64,000 bases of DNA from positions 124,001 through 188,000 of the forward strand of contig JAJFKS010000036.1 in the NCBI GenBank assembly GCA_021773115.1, given 5' to 3'. This document shows, one piece after another, positions 42,582 to 51,854 of the stretch. The notes beneath the pieces are model-generated. The model saw only the letters and a program-made list of their open reading frames with translations, had not been told where the DNA came from and did not search any database. Position numbers and translations under genes: made by a program. The first letter of the stretch is position 1. Every line of letters begins with the position of its first letter. The DNA is from Woeseiaceae bacterium (lineage in GTDB: Bacteria; Pseudomonadota; Gammaproteobacteria; Steroidobacterales; Woeseiaceae).

Positions 42582-42605
42582 GGTGTTATAGTCAACTATA
42601 ACACC
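42582..42605. promoter_or_regulatory. 24-bp palindromic operator, GGTG-N16-CACC
   Basis: GGTGTTATAGT and its exact complement, separated by CA. The format GGTG-N16-CACC is the one I recall for YtrA-family GntR regulators of Xanthomonas. It lies between the small membrane protein gene (minus) and the ECF sigma gene (plus), so it could control both. The minus -10 element lies inside it, so binding would block that promoter. Confidence 0.75.
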
Positions 42606-42622
42606 GACAATTTTGTTTGCAA
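42595..42622 (-). promoter_or_regulatory. Promoter of the small membrane protein gene
   Basis: On the minus strand TTGCAA (42622-42617) and TATAGT (42600-42595), spaced by 16 bases. The -10 hexamer forms part of the palindrome. Predicted start near 42588, 43 bases before the ATG at 42545. Confidence 0.55.
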
Positions 42623-42697
42623 GCCTTTTCTTCGCTCCGTTCTAACCCCACCGGGCCGCTCGTGCCGTTAACAATTGTAACGATTCGAGGAATTTCT

Positions 42698-43336
42698 ATG
42701 GGCGTGAGCAGGGAGGCAGTGGTGAATGGATTGAGCCCCCGAGCAGCAAGTCTTTGCACGACCGCCGTGCTCGCCTATGCTGCCCCGATGGGCCACAGAC
42801 CAGACGACAGTGCGTTGATGCTTCGCTACAAAGACGGTGACACGGCCGCGTTCGAGACACTTTATCGGCGCCACAATGATGCGCTGTACCGCTATCTGTT
42901 AGGACTGTGCAAACACCGCGACACCGCTGAGGATATATTCCAGGATGTCTGGGGCAAGATTATCAAGTCGAAGGCCAACTATCGGCCGACGGCCAAATTC
43001 ACGACCTTTATGTACCGGGTTGCACACAACTGCTTTATCGATCATCTGCGGCGCAACAAGCGTCACGCCAATACCACCGATCTGGAACCAGAGCTGCACG
43101 CCGGCGACGCTGAGTCGCCGGAGACCGCGACCGAGAGAAGCCTTGCGAAAGAGCGACTCACCGTGGCCCTGGGCGAATTGCCCGCAGAACAGCGCGATGC
43201 ATTCTTGCTGCATGAGGAAGCGGGACTGAGCCTCGACGACATCGCGCTGGTCACCGGCAGCAACCGCGAAACCGCCAAAAGCCGGCTGCGCTATGCTGTC
43301 AACAAGCTGCGTGCGGCCATTCAGGAGCCACAATGA
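42698..43336 (+). CDS. ECF-family RNA polymerase sigma factor
   Basis: 212 residues from the ATG at 42698, which has GAGGA 7 bases upstream. A later ATG at 42788 would give 182 residues, a more usual ECF length, but has no ribosome site. Region 2: YRRHNDALYRYLLGLCKHRDTAEDIFQDVWGKI, then TFMYRVAHNCFIDHLRRNKR. Region 4: LPAEQRDAFLLHEEAGLSLDDIAL and NRETAKSRLRYAVNKL. The next gene starts inside its stop (ATGA) and looks like its anti-sigma partner. The nearby operator suggests link-up with the GntR regulator; the gap 42606-42697 contains no other gene. Confidence 0.88.
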   Translation: MGVSREAVVNGLSPRAASLCTTAVLAYAAPMGHRPDDSALMLRYKDGDTAAFETLYRRHNDALYRYLLGLCKHRDTAEDIFQDVWGKIIKSKANYRPTAKFTTFMYRVAHNCFIDHLRRNKRHANTTDLEPELHAGDAESPETATERSLAKERLTVALGELPAEQRDAFLLHEEAGLSLDDIALVTGSNRETAKSRLRYAVNKLRAAIQEPQ

Positions 43337-44121
43337 ACAACGAGCGAGACAAGCAGGCGATGGACGATCTCGTGTCGGCGACCTACCGGGAGCACAGTGC
43401 CGAGCGCGCGCCCGAGCACCTTAATCAAAAAATTCTTGCGATGGCTGCAGAAGGATCGGACCAGTCGAAAAACATCGGCCCGCTATTTGGTACATGGAGC
43501 CGGTCGCTGGGGCTTGCGGCAACGATTGCATTGAGTTTCGCGATCGTGCATGAGGTCACGCAGGCGCCGCAAGACGTGCCTGGCCCAGCAAGTCTTGTTG
43601 CTCCCTCAAGTGATTCGGTACGGGAAGAATTTACACCCAAAGTTGGCAGTGCTGTCGAAGAAGCTCGCAATCAGGCACGGCTCAGGGAAGGCTCCAATCA
43701 GGAAGAAGCCCTGGTCGCCGACCCACAAGGGCGCAGAAAGCTCGAAACTCGGCAGAGCACATTCATCACAGACGCGCCGGCAGAGGCACCCGAAGCGGAA
43801 ATCATCCCGGGGGTTGCGGCCGAGCCGGACGACGCCGGTTTTTCGGGTGACGACCAGCCCAGCCGTAGCAAGCGCAGTCAGGGCGCCGATTTCGAACAGG
43901 CTGACGAGTCCGTTGCGGAGCCTGTGGCCAGACCGGCCGCCACCGCACTCTCAAGGTCGCACGAGAGTAAGGAATCCGACGTCATTGCCGGCTGTGAGCC
44001 TATCGAACGAGAAACGGCTGGTGACTGGCTGGCCTGCATTGAGAAACTGAGGCGTGCCGGCGCAGCGCTTGCGGCCAAGCGGGAATACGAGGAATTTATC
44101 CTGATATTCCCGGTCGAATAG
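43333..44121 (+). CDS. Putative anti-sigma factor
   Basis: 262 residues. An N-terminal soluble part of about 50 residues (YREHSAERAPEHLNQKIL) precedes one membrane segment (SLGLAATIALSFAIVHEV, about 56-73). A long low-complexity Glu/Ala/Pro-rich periplasmic stretch to about 210 follows, then a short C-terminal domain with two Cys (GCEPIERETAGDWLACIEKLRRAG). The start overlaps the sigma stop by ATGA. No zinc motif is visible. Anti-sigma function is inferred from position and the single-TM layout. Confidence 0.68.
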   Translation: MNNERDKQAMDDLVSATYREHSAERAPEHLNQKILAMAAEGSDQSKNIGPLFGTWSRSLGLAATIALSFAIVHEVTQAPQDVPGPASLVAPSSDSVREEFTPKVGSAVEEARNQARLREGSNQEEALVADPQGRRKLETRQSTFITDAPAEAPEAEIIPGVAAEPDDAGFSGDDQPSRSKRSQGADFEQADESVAEPVARPAATALSRSHESKESDVIAGCEPIERETAGDWLACIEKLRRAGAALAAKREYEEFILIFPVE

Positions 44122-44154
44122 GCCTGATTCGAGCCCGATTAACAGACTCCGCCA

Positions 44155-44183
44155 GTGCCAGCGGCGGCGGCCGGTGCTAGAAT
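44155..44183 (+). promoter_or_regulatory. Promoter of mdh
   Basis: GTGCCA at 44155-44160 and TAGAAT at 44178-44183 with a 17-base spacer, plus extended -10 TGC. The ATG at 44271 is about 80 bases after the predicted start. Read by eye. Confidence 0.45.
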
Positions 44184-44270
44184 CGCCGACCCCGGTACTT
44201 AAGAAACTCCCGCCGCAGAAAACCAATCTGTAGCCGGACTCAGCGCAGAACAATCTGCAGGAATAAATTA

Positions 44271-45248
44271 ATGAAAGCACCCGTTCGAGTCACCATTACC
44301 GGTGCAGCTGGCCAGATTGGTTACCAGCTCGCCTTCCGCATCGCATCAGGCCAAATGCTGGGCTCAGACCAGCCCGTCATTTTGCAACTGCTCGAAATAC
44401 CGCCTGCGCTGCCCGCCTTGCGCGGCGTTGTTATGGAACTGGACGACTGTGCATTCAACACGCTGGCCGGCATCGTCGCGACGGACGACCCAAACGAAGC
44501 GTTCAAGGATAGCGACTACGCCCTGCTGGTCGGTGCACGTCCTCGCGGGCCCGGCATGGAACGCAAAGATCTGCTGCAAGCCAACGCCGCTATTTTTTCG
44601 GTACAGGGCAAGGCCATGAACGATCATGCCAGTCGCGATATCAAGGTGCTCGTTGTTGGCAATCCCGCGAACACCAACGCGCTGATTGCCAGCAGCAATG
44701 CGCCGGACATCGACCCGGGCAACTTTACGGCCATGACGCGGCTCGACCACAATCGGGCGATGGCGCAACTGGCGACTAAAACGGGCAAACATGTGAACGA
44801 CGTCCGTTGCATGATTATTTGGGGAAATCATTCCGCAACCCAATACCCGGACATCAACCACGCCACGGTTGCAGGCAAGAAAGCCGCAGACCTGGTTGAT
44901 CAGGACTGGTTGGCTGGTGAATTTATCCCGCAGGTTCAGCAACGAGGCGCTGCAATTATCAAGGCGCGTGGTGCATCATCGGCGGCTTCAGCCGCGTCGG
45001 CCGCCATTGATCACATGCGTGACTGGGCGCTCGGTACACCTGGCGACGACTGGGTCAGCATGGCAATCCCGGCGGACGGCAGCTACGGCATCGAGCCCGG
45101 CATTGTCTATTCTTACCCGGTGCGCTGCAGCGGCGGTCAATACGAAATTGTCCAGGGTCTGGCGATTGACGATTTCAGCCGGGAGCGCATGGGTGCCACC
45201 GAAACCGAGCTCCGCGAGGAGCGTGCTGCGATTGAGGAACTGCTATAG
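44271..45248 (+). CDS. mdh: Malate dehydrogenase
   Basis: 325-residue NAD-dependent enzyme of the TCA cycle (malate to oxaloacetate). NAD fold: [12 protein letters not shown] near residue 10; NPANTNAL near 128; the catalytic segment [13 protein letters not shown] (Arg/Asp relay) near 160; active-site histidine in [12 protein letters not shown] near 185. It belongs to the group without the E. coli-type N-terminus, as in many Xanthomonadales and relatives. AGGAA lies 9 bases before the ATG. Monocistronic by spacing. Confidence 0.95.
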   Translation: MKAPVRVTITGAAGQIGYQLAFRIASGQMLGSDQPVILQLLEIPPALPALRGVVMELDDCAFNTLAGIVATDDPNEAFKDSDYALLVGARPRGPGMERKDLLQANAAIFSVQGKAMNDHASRDIKVLVVGNPANTNALIASSNAPDIDPGNFTAMTRLDHNRAMAQLATKTGKHVNDVRCMIIWGNHSATQYPDINHATVAGKKAADLVDQDWLAGEFIPQVQQRGAAIIKARGASSAASAASAAIDHMRDWALGTPGDDWVSMAIPADGSYGIEPGIVYSYPVRCSGGQYEIVQGLAIDDFSRERMGATETELREERAAIEELL

Positions 45249-45303
45249 AGTAAGTCATGCGAGAGCACTAGGCGCATTGGACTAAATTAACGAGGTACGC
45301 GAA

Positions 45304-47838
45304 TTGTCCGGATTTATTGTGGGATTACTGTGGTTTTTGCTGTTTTTCGGCGGCGGAATTTTTCTTGCGTACCAGCGAATCGATTTAAGAACGTCGACTA
45401 TCGCGACTGGCGCTGCGCTGCTCGCCTACCTGATCTTCGGCAATGGCCACTGGGCCTGGTACCTGGTGCTAATCGCCGCATTCGCACTAATGGTCATTCC
45501 CAACCTGCTTGAATTTCGACGTGAGAAATTAACCCGGCCGCTACTCGCGATCTATCGCAAGATGCTGCCGTCGATGTCGGACACCGAGCGCGAAGCACTC
45601 GAAGCCGGCAGTGTCTGGTGGGACGGTGAATTGTTCTCCGGCATGCCGGAGTGGGATCGGCTGATGTCGTATCCGGCACCGAAGCTGTCGGAAGAGGAAC
45701 AAGCCTTTCTGGATGGTCCCTGCGAGACGCTGTGTGAAATGCTCGATGACTGGGACATTCATCACGAGCGCAATGACATGCCGAAGGAAGTCTGGGATTA
45801 CATCATCGAGCAGCGCTTCTTCGCGATGATTATTCCCAAACAATACGGCGGACTCGAGTTTTCTGCATACGCCAACGCAGCAGTCATAACCAAGCTTGCG
45901 GGTCGCAGCCCGACCGCCTCATCGACCGTTGGTGTACCGAACTCGCTCGGACCCGCAGAGTTGCTGTTGCATTACGGCACCGAGGAACAAAAAAACCACT
46001 ACCTGCCCGGTTTGGCGGCCGGCACCGAGATTCCCTGCTTCGCGCTGACCTCACCGCAAGCCGGCTCGGACGCGGCTGCGTTGATCGACAGCGGCGTTGT
46101 TTGCAAAGGGCAATGGCAGGGCAAGACCATTACCGGCATTCGCCTGAACTGGGACAAGCGCTACATCACGCTTGCGCCGGTTGCGACCGTGTTGGGTCTC
46201 GCGTTCAAGCTTTACGATCCGGATCATCTCATCGGTGATGTCGATGATTATGGCATTACGGCTGCGCTGATCCCGACCGACACCGACGGCGTTGTAGTGG
46301 GTCGACGCCACTATCCATTGACCATTGCCTTTCAGAATGGGCCGACGTCAGGCAAAGATGTCTTCGTACCACTCGACTACATCATCGGTGGACCCGAGAT
46401 GGCCGGCAAGGGCTGGAAAATGCTTGTTGAACTGCTGTCCGTCGGGCGCGCAATTACACTGCCGTCGACGGCGTCGGGTGGCGGCCAGGCGGCAAGCTAT
46501 GCGAGCGGTGCCTACTCCGTGCTTCGCAAGCAGTTCAACACCTCAATCGCCAACTTCGAGGGCGTCGGCGAAGCGCTGACACGAATCGCGGGTCACACTT
46601 ACATCATGAACGCAGCCGTCGCGGTTACGGCGGGCGCAATCGATCAGGGCGAGAAACCGGCGGTCCCGTCAGCGATACTCAAGTACCACTGCACCGAACT
46701 TGGCCGGAAAGTTGCCAACGACGCGATGGATATCCACGGTGGCAAGGCCATCATGATGGGCCCCAACAACTATCTCGGCCGCGGCTACATGGCGACGCCT
46801 ATCGCCATCACCGTTGAAGGCGCGAACATACTGACACGCAGCCTCATCATTTATGGCCAGGGCGCCATTCGATGCCATCCGTTCGTGTTACGAGAACTGC
46901 AGGCAGCAGGTGATGACGATCTCGACCGTGGGCTGATTGAGTTTGACGACGCGCTCTTTGGGCATATCGGTTACGCCATCAGCAATATGGCGCGGTCGTT
47001 TTTCCTTGCGCTCACGCACGCCAAGTTCAGCCGTGTGCCGCTGAATACACCAACCCGTCGCTACTACCAAAACATCAACCGCTATAGCGCCGCGTTTGCA
47101 CTAGCCTCAGATTTTGCGATGTTGACCTTAGGCGGCGCATTGAAAAAGCGGGAACTGCTGTCCGCCCGCCTTGGCGATATCTTAAGTTCAATGTACCTGG
47201 CGTCGACCGTCCTGAAGCACTTCGAGAACCAGGGTCGCCGAGCCACCGACCTGCCGCTGGTTGAGTGGTCCATTCGTACGCTGATGTACCAGGCCCAGGA
47301 AGCGCTGCATGCTTTCCTGCGCAACTTCCCGAACCGCCCTGTTGCGATGCTGCTGCGGATGTTCATATTCCCGCGCGGCCGCACCTATTCAGCACCGTCA
47401 GACGAAATCGCGAGAAAAGTTGTTGAATTGATTACGACGCCGGGCGAATCGCGCGAACGCCTCAGCCAGCTTGCCTACAAGAAACTTGAGCCGGGCAATC
47501 CACTGGGATTGTTGCAGGAAGCGCTGGTACTTTCTGTCGAGTACGAACCCATTGAACGTCGCCTGCGCCAGGCATACAAGGAAGGCTTGCTTCAATCCGG
47601 CTACCTTGGCAACCAGATCACCGAAGCCGAAAAAGCGCAGGTTATCAGCAAAGCGGAAGCACGCAACATGCGCAACTACCATGAGAAAGTCATGGCACTG
47701 CTGGCGGTTGATGATTTCGCACCTGAGGAATTGCGCCGCACGCCCGCGAACGAGATTGCTGGTACGAAGAAAAAGACCAGCAAGAAGGCTACGAAGACCG
47801 GAAAGAAGACTGTAGCGAAGAAAAATAACAAGGACTGA
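45304..47838 (+). CDS. fadE: Acyl-CoA dehydrogenase, FadE type
   Basis: 844 residues starting at TTG 45304 (GAGG 8 bases upstream). N-terminal hydrophobic segments of about 75 residues anchor it to the membrane, as in E. coli FadE (814 residues). The dehydrogenase core follows, with CFALTSPQAGSDAAAL near residue 245 and an IHGGKAIMMGPNNYLGRG segment near 480 corresponding to the FAD/catalytic region. It catalyses the first oxidation step of fatty-acid beta-oxidation. The C-terminal tail is unusual: about 25 residues rich in Lys and Thr (KKKTSKKATKTGKKT). The tail may be disordered or bind nucleic acid or the membrane. Confidence 0.92.
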   Translation: MSGFIVGLLWFLLFFGGGIFLAYQRIDLRTSTIATGAALLAYLIFGNGHWAWYLVLIAAFALMVIPNLLEFRREKLTRPLLAIYRKMLPSMSDTEREALEAGSVWWDGELFSGMPEWDRLMSYPAPKLSEEEQAFLDGPCETLCEMLDDWDIHHERNDMPKEVWDYIIEQRFFAMIIPKQYGGLEFSAYANAAVITKLAGRSPTASSTVGVPNSLGPAELLLHYGTEEQKNHYLPGLAAGTEIPCFALTSPQAGSDAAALIDSGVVCKGQWQGKTITGIRLNWDKRYITLAPVATVLGLAFKLYDPDHLIGDVDDYGITAALIPTDTDGVVVGRRHYPLTIAFQNGPTSGKDVFVPLDYIIGGPEMAGKGWKMLVELLSVGRAITLPSTASGGGQAASYASGAYSVLRKQFNTSIANFEGVGEALTRIAGHTYIMNAAVAVTAGAIDQGEKPAVPSAILKYHCTELGRKVANDAMDIHGGKAIMMGPNNYLGRGYMATPIAITVEGANILTRSLIIYGQGAIRCHPFVLRELQAAGDDDLDRGLIEFDDALFGHIGYAISNMARSFFLALTHAKFSRVPLNTPTRRYYQNINRYSAAFALASDFAMLTLGGALKKRELLSARLGDILSSMYLASTVLKHFENQGRRATDLPLVEWSIRTLMYQAQEALHAFLRNFPNRPVAMLLRMFIFPRGRTYSAPSDEIARKVVELITTPGESRERLSQLAYKKLEPGNPLGLLQEALVLSVEYEPIERRLRQAYKEGLLQSGYLGNQITEAEKAQVISKAEARNMRNYHEKVMALLAVDDFAPEELRRTPANEIAGTKKKTSKKATKTGKKTVAKKNNKD

Positions 47839-47854
47839 GCACCACCGTGTCTCG

Positions 47855-49249
47855 ATGAACAACTACGCCGGACCGCTGTATGAAGCAAGTTTCGTCATTG
47901 ACGATGAGGTGCTTGCCGACACAGAAGACTGGCTGCAAGACCTCGTAAGCAGGGCCGCGACGACAGCCGGCATCGACGACACACGCAAATTCGAGTCCGG
48001 CAGTGACAATCAGGGCCGCAATCTTCGAAGCTGCCAGTTCCAGGCACGAGACGACAGCGCACTCAATACGCTTCTCGACGGATTCTTCGCCGACATCGAC
48101 GCCGAGGTCGCTGCACGTTTCGGTGATAAGGTCATCGTTCACAGTCGCGTACTGCGGGCGGACCACACGCACGAGCTAGCAACGAATGAAGGCCTCGCCT
48201 GCCTGAACTGCGGCACCCGCCTTCGAGGACAATATTGTGGAAATTGCGGGCAGCGATCGCGAAACCGCCTCATCAGCATCTGGCAACTCCTAAAAGAAGC
48301 GTTCGGTGACTTGCTGGAGCTGGACTCGCGGCTCTGGAAAACCATAATTCCGCTGCTGATCCGCCCGGGCCAATTGACGCGCGATTATCTCGAAGGCCGG
48401 CGCGCGCGCTATATGCCGCCATTCCGTACCTACCTCGTGTTAAGCGTCATATTTTTTGTGGTCGTTTTTTTCGATCCACAGAAGGACCTGAGTTTCTTTT
48501 TCGAGCCCGAGCCGCCACCGACCGCCGAAGAAATTGCGCAGAAAGAAGAGGCGCAGCGACTCAAAGCTGAAAAGAAGCAGGCGGAAGTCGATGCCGCTGT
48601 TGAACGGCTCAAACAGCTCGAGGCTGCGGGAAAAATTGACGGCAAAGTTCGCGCCGAACTCGAAGATGATCGAGGCGGCCTCAACATCACCTTCGGTGGT
48701 GACGACGAAGATGACGCATTCTTCGGCGATTGCAGCAAAGCGTCGATCAGCGGCGACGAAGATTTTCCCGAGTGGTTCCAGAAGCGCTTCACGGATGAGC
48801 GCGTTAAAGAAATATGCGAAAGAAATAATGCGCGTGGTATCGACAATTTTCGGGATGCAATCGTCGACAAGATTCCAATTGCACTCATTGTCCTGCTACC
48901 CCTGATGGCGTTGGTGCTGAAGATTCTTTATCCGCTGTCCCGTCGGTATTTCGTGGAACACTTGCTGTTCTTCGTGCACTTCCATGCGTTCTTCTTTCTC
49001 ATCCTGACGCTACAGGTCCTGTTCAACAGCTTGTTGCACCGATTATCCCTGGCAGGCAATGTGGGTACACTGGTCATTGTAGCGGCATCGCTCTACATTC
49101 CGGTCTATCTGTACAAAGCGATGCGACGAGTCTATGGACAAGGTCACCTTATTACGATTTTCAAGTACCTCATTCTGCTGGTCACGTACCTGACTGGCGC
49201 ATCGTTTACCCTGCTCGGCGCATTGCTTGCCACCTTGTTTTCAGTCTGA
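47855..49249 (+). CDS. DUF4286-like domain fused to DUF3667 membrane protein
   Basis: 464 residues. Residues 1-105 look like a DUF4286 domain (YEASFVIDDEVLADTEDWLQ, then FGDKVIVHSRVL), normally a separate protein. Residues about 110-135 hold a zinc ribbon (CLNCGTRLRGQYCGNCGQ), then DUF3667 (LLKEAFGDLLELDSRLWKT, PLLIRPGQLTRDYLEGRRARYMPPFR) with a first membrane helix near 195 and further helices near 345-460. Between them is a charged insert of about 130 residues. Function of both families unknown. The end overlaps nothing; the next ORF's real start is at 49266. Confidence 0.8.
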   Translation: MNNYAGPLYEASFVIDDEVLADTEDWLQDLVSRAATTAGIDDTRKFESGSDNQGRNLRSCQFQARDDSALNTLLDGFFADIDAEVAARFGDKVIVHSRVLRADHTHELATNEGLACLNCGTRLRGQYCGNCGQRSRNRLISIWQLLKEAFGDLLELDSRLWKTIIPLLIRPGQLTRDYLEGRRARYMPPFRTYLVLSVIFFVVVFFDPQKDLSFFFEPEPPPTAEEIAQKEEAQRLKAEKKQAEVDAAVERLKQLEAAGKIDGKVRAELEDDRGGLNITFGGDDEDDAFFGDCSKASISGDEDFPEWFQKRFTDERVKEICERNNARGIDNFRDAIVDKIPIALIVLLPLMALVLKILYPLSRRYFVEHLLFFVHFHAFFFLILTLQVLFNSLLHRLSLAGNVGTLVIVAASLYIPVYLYKAMRRVYGQGHLITIFKYLILLVTYLTGASFTLLGALLATLFSV

Positions 49250-49265
49250 CAAAAGAGGAATAACC

Positions 49266-49751
49266 ATGAAATTACGGATTCTATTACTCAGCACGCTAGT
49301 TGCCACCATGGCGGCTTGCGGCGATAAACAGAACGAGGACGTCAAAGCCGAGGCGCCAGCCGAAAAAACGGTCGAGCTTGAGCCTGTTGGCCTGAAGCGG
49401 ACCCCGTCCGTCGAAGGCACCCGGGTATTTTTCATAACACCCAGCGACGGCGCGACCCTTAGCGATCCGGTAAGCATCGAGTTCGGTATCGAGGGCATGG
49501 CAGTCGTCAAGGCCGGCGACATGCAGCCGCAGTCAGGCCACCACCATCTGCTGATCGACACGGGCTTACCCGATCTGGATCTGCCGATTCCCGCGGATGC
49601 AAACCATATCCACTTCGGTGACGGCAGTACCTCGACTGAATTGACGCTGGATCCGGGCCAACACAGCTTGCAATTGCTGCTCGGCGACTACCTGCATATC
49701 CCGCACCAGCCACCCGTGGTATCCGAGGTCATTACGATAACAGTAGAATAA
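49266..49751 (+). CDS. DUF4399 lipoprotein
   Basis: 161 residues with a lipoprotein signal (MKLRILLLSTLVATMAAC; lipobox MAAC, Cys at 18). GAGGAATAACC precedes the start. The mature protein carries the DUF4399 marks VFFITPSDGATLSDPVSIEFGIEGM and SGHHHLLIDT, then HIHFGDGST and GQHSLQLLLGDYLHIPH. The histidine-rich clusters could bind a metal such as copper; this is an inference. It is probably cotranscribed with the DUF3667 gene, whose end is 16 bases before this start. Confidence 0.85.
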   Translation: MKLRILLLSTLVATMAACGDKQNEDVKAEAPAEKTVELEPVGLKRTPSVEGTRVFFITPSDGATLSDPVSIEFGIEGMAVVKAGDMQPQSGHHHLLIDTGLPDLDLPIPADANHIHFGDGSTSTELTLDPGQHSLQLLLGDYLHIPHQPPVVSEVITITVE

Positions 49752-49755
49752 ATAG

Positions 49756-49784
49756 TTGAGCGGAACGTCCGGGGGCTCTAAAAT
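49756..49784 (+). promoter_or_regulatory. Promoter of HMG-CoA synthase gene
   Basis: TTGAGC at 49756-49761 and TAAAAT at 49779-49784 with a 17-base spacer. Predicted start near 49791, about 20 bases before the ATG at 49812. Good match by eye. Confidence 0.6.
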
Positions 49785-49811
49785 CGCCGGGCTGAGCAGA
49801 CACCCCCAAAT

Positions 49812-51296
49812 ATGACTGAATCCAACAACAGAAAACCTATCGGAATCAGCGGCCTTGCCGCCTATGTGCCGCCGTATCGTGTGTGGCTCGAAGATTGGTG
49901 CGACTGGACCGATAACCAATGGCCAAAGATCCGAGAGGTCGTTGGGCGCAGTTTCCGCGTGCGCGGACCAAATCACAGCGTTTACACGATGGCTGCGAAC
50001 GCGGTCATCCGCTTGATTGACCAGTACGACGTCGATCCCAGTCGTGTGAAGTTCCTCGGTCTCGGCACCGAATCCAGTACTGACAATTCCGCCGGCGCGA
50101 TCATCGTCAAAGGCATGGTCGACGAAGCGCTCGCAGCCCGAGGCAAAGCGCCAATTGCGCGCAGCTGCGAAGTGCCGGAATTCAAACACGCCTGTCTTGG
50201 TGGCGTGTATGGCATGAAGGGTGCAATCCGACACCTGGCACTCGATGGGGCCGGCAGCCAGGCAATAGTCGTCTGTGCCGACATCGCAGAATACGCACGC
50301 GGCAGCTCAGGCGAACCGACGCAGGGTGCCGGCGCTGTTGCCATGTTGCTGGAAGAGGATCCGAAGCTCGCGATCGTCGACCTGGTCGGATCAGGTTCGG
50401 CCTCGGATTATCGACTGATGGATTTTCGCAAACCGATGCTTCGGTTCTGCGGCCAGGATCGATCCGAAACGCACCAGGTTCAGGACTTTCCAGTCTTCAA
50501 TGGCAAGTACTCGACCACGTGTTACATCGACGAAACCCTGCACGCGCTCACGGATATGTATGAAAAGCGCAAGCTGAATGCCATTGAACACTTGCGCTCG
50601 CTGCGGACCTTGTTTCTGCATCGCCCGTATCGACGCATGCCGGAGACCGGCTGGGCTGTGTCCTACCTGTTTGCACTTGGCCAGGGCAAGTCCGAGGATC
50701 GTGCTGAGCTGGCAGCCTATTGTTATGAAGCCGGCGTCGACGTCCAGGCGCTGTTGTCGGAGATGTGCAGCAAGCCCGAAGTCTCTTCATTCGCCAATCC
50801 CGAGCAACTGTCCTACGAAGCCTACCCGATGGCTATGGCAGTCCTCAGGGCATTCCGGGCATCACGCCATTTTCGTAAGGAAATTCTCGATAAGCTGCGG
50901 CTTGGCAGCGATACCATGCTGGACCTCGGCAACCTATACACAGCGGCGCTGCCCGCCTGGATGGCTGCCGGCTTCGAACAGGCGCTCGACGAAGACTCTC
51001 TGTCCGCTGGCGAAGAGGTTTTGACGCTGGGTTATGGCAGCGGTGACGCCGCCGAAGTAATTCCGTTTTTTATGGCGGAGAGCTGGCGCAAGGCGGCAGC
51101 GAAGATTCACTTTGCGGACGCGATGGAACTCACGCTGGACCTGAATCGCCAGCAGTACGAGGCATTGCATGACGGTCGCCGGGTTCAGGACCTTGACTAT
51201 GTCGCAAGCAATGAATTTGTGATTGAGCGAGTGGGGCAACGTGCTGATCGTCACTTTGCCGATCTGGGTATTGAGTACTATCGCTACATCGCGTAG
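49812..51296 (+). CDS. mvaS: Hydroxymethylglutaryl-CoA synthase
   Basis: 494 residues, longer than most bacterial MvaS (about 390) and closer to eukaryotic length. It condenses acetyl-CoA with acetoacetyl-CoA to HMG-CoA, the first mevalonate-specific step. Thiolase fold: N-terminal ISGLAAYVPPYRV; general-base region LGTESSTDNSAG near residue 85; the nucleophilic Cys in EFKHACLGGVYGMKGA near 130; His in FLHRPYRRMPE near 275; GYGSGDAAEVIPF near 415. The gene is convergent with idi, and the two coding ends overlap by 13 bases. It has its own promoter. Confidence 0.88.
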   Translation: MTESNNRKPIGISGLAAYVPPYRVWLEDWCDWTDNQWPKIREVVGRSFRVRGPNHSVYTMAANAVIRLIDQYDVDPSRVKFLGLGTESSTDNSAGAIIVKGMVDEALAARGKAPIARSCEVPEFKHACLGGVYGMKGAIRHLALDGAGSQAIVVCADIAEYARGSSGEPTQGAGAVAMLLEEDPKLAIVDLVGSGSASDYRLMDFRKPMLRFCGQDRSETHQVQDFPVFNGKYSTTCYIDETLHALTDMYEKRKLNAIEHLRSLRTLFLHRPYRRMPETGWAVSYLFALGQGKSEDRAELAAYCYEAGVDVQALLSEMCSKPEVSSFANPEQLSYEAYPMAMAVLRAFRASRHFRKEILDKLRLGSDTMLDLGNLYTAALPAWMAAGFEQALDEDSLSAGEEVLTLGYGSGDAAEVIPFFMAESWRKAAAKIHFADAMELTLDLNRQQYEALHDGRRVQDLDYVASNEFVIERVGQRADRHFADLGIEYYRYIA

Positions 51297-51853
51297 CGCG
51301 CCAGCGCTTCGGCATAATCCTTATTCAGCGTCGCCCACTCCTGTTTAAACCAGGGCGTGAATTGCTGTGGCTTTAGTTCCAGCTCGCTATCCAGTGCTTC
51401 GCGACTAACGAAGCGCACGCTCTCGATCTCGCTCTCGTTTGGCCGCACGTCGCCGTCGACCCGGCCGAGGTAGACATGACAGAGTTCGTTTTCAGATCCG
51501 GCTTCGCCGAAACTCGCCTGGTAACAAAAGTGATATACGTGTTCCAGCGATGCGCCGATATTGAGCTCGTCGCTCAAGCGCCGCTGCGTCGCAATCTCCA
51601 GTGTTTCGCCCCGACGCGGATGACTGCAGCAACTGTTCGACCAAAAGCACGGCCACAGTCTTTTTCCGGCATTGCGTTGCTGCAACAGCAATTCGCCGTC
51701 GTCATCGAACAGGAACAGTGAAAACGCGCGGTGCAAAATTCCGTCGCCATCGTGGCAAACGGCCTTGGAGCGATAATCGATTTCCTCATCGTCCACGTTG
51801 ACGAGAATGAGTTCTTCGCCTTCCGACGAAACGACACGATGTTGATCATTCAA
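51284..51853 (-). CDS. idi: Isopentenyl-diphosphate delta-isomerase, type 1
   Basis: 189 residues (E. coli Idi 182), the Nudix-type isomerase that interconverts IPP and DMAPP. The start is TTG at 51853 with GGGGAG 9 bases upstream, immediately after the previous gene's stop; the longer frame upstream is a shadow. Active-site features: LHRAFSLFLFDDDGELLLQQR near residue 40, Cys in WSNSCCSHPRRGE near 72, and the Nudix-like RRLSDELNI near 93. It is last gene of the minus-strand mevalonate operon and overlaps the convergent mvaS end by 13 bases. Confidence 0.9.
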   Translation of the reverse strand: MNDQHRVVSSEGEELILVNVDDEEIDYRSKAVCHDGDGILHRAFSLFLFDDDGELLLQQRNAGKRLWPCFWSNSCCSHPRRGETLEIATQRRLSDELNIGASLEHVYHFCYQASFGEAGSENELCHVYLGRVDGDVRPNESEIESVRFVSREALDSELELKPQQFTPWFKQEWATLNKDYAEALARYAM

Positions 51854-51854
51854 T

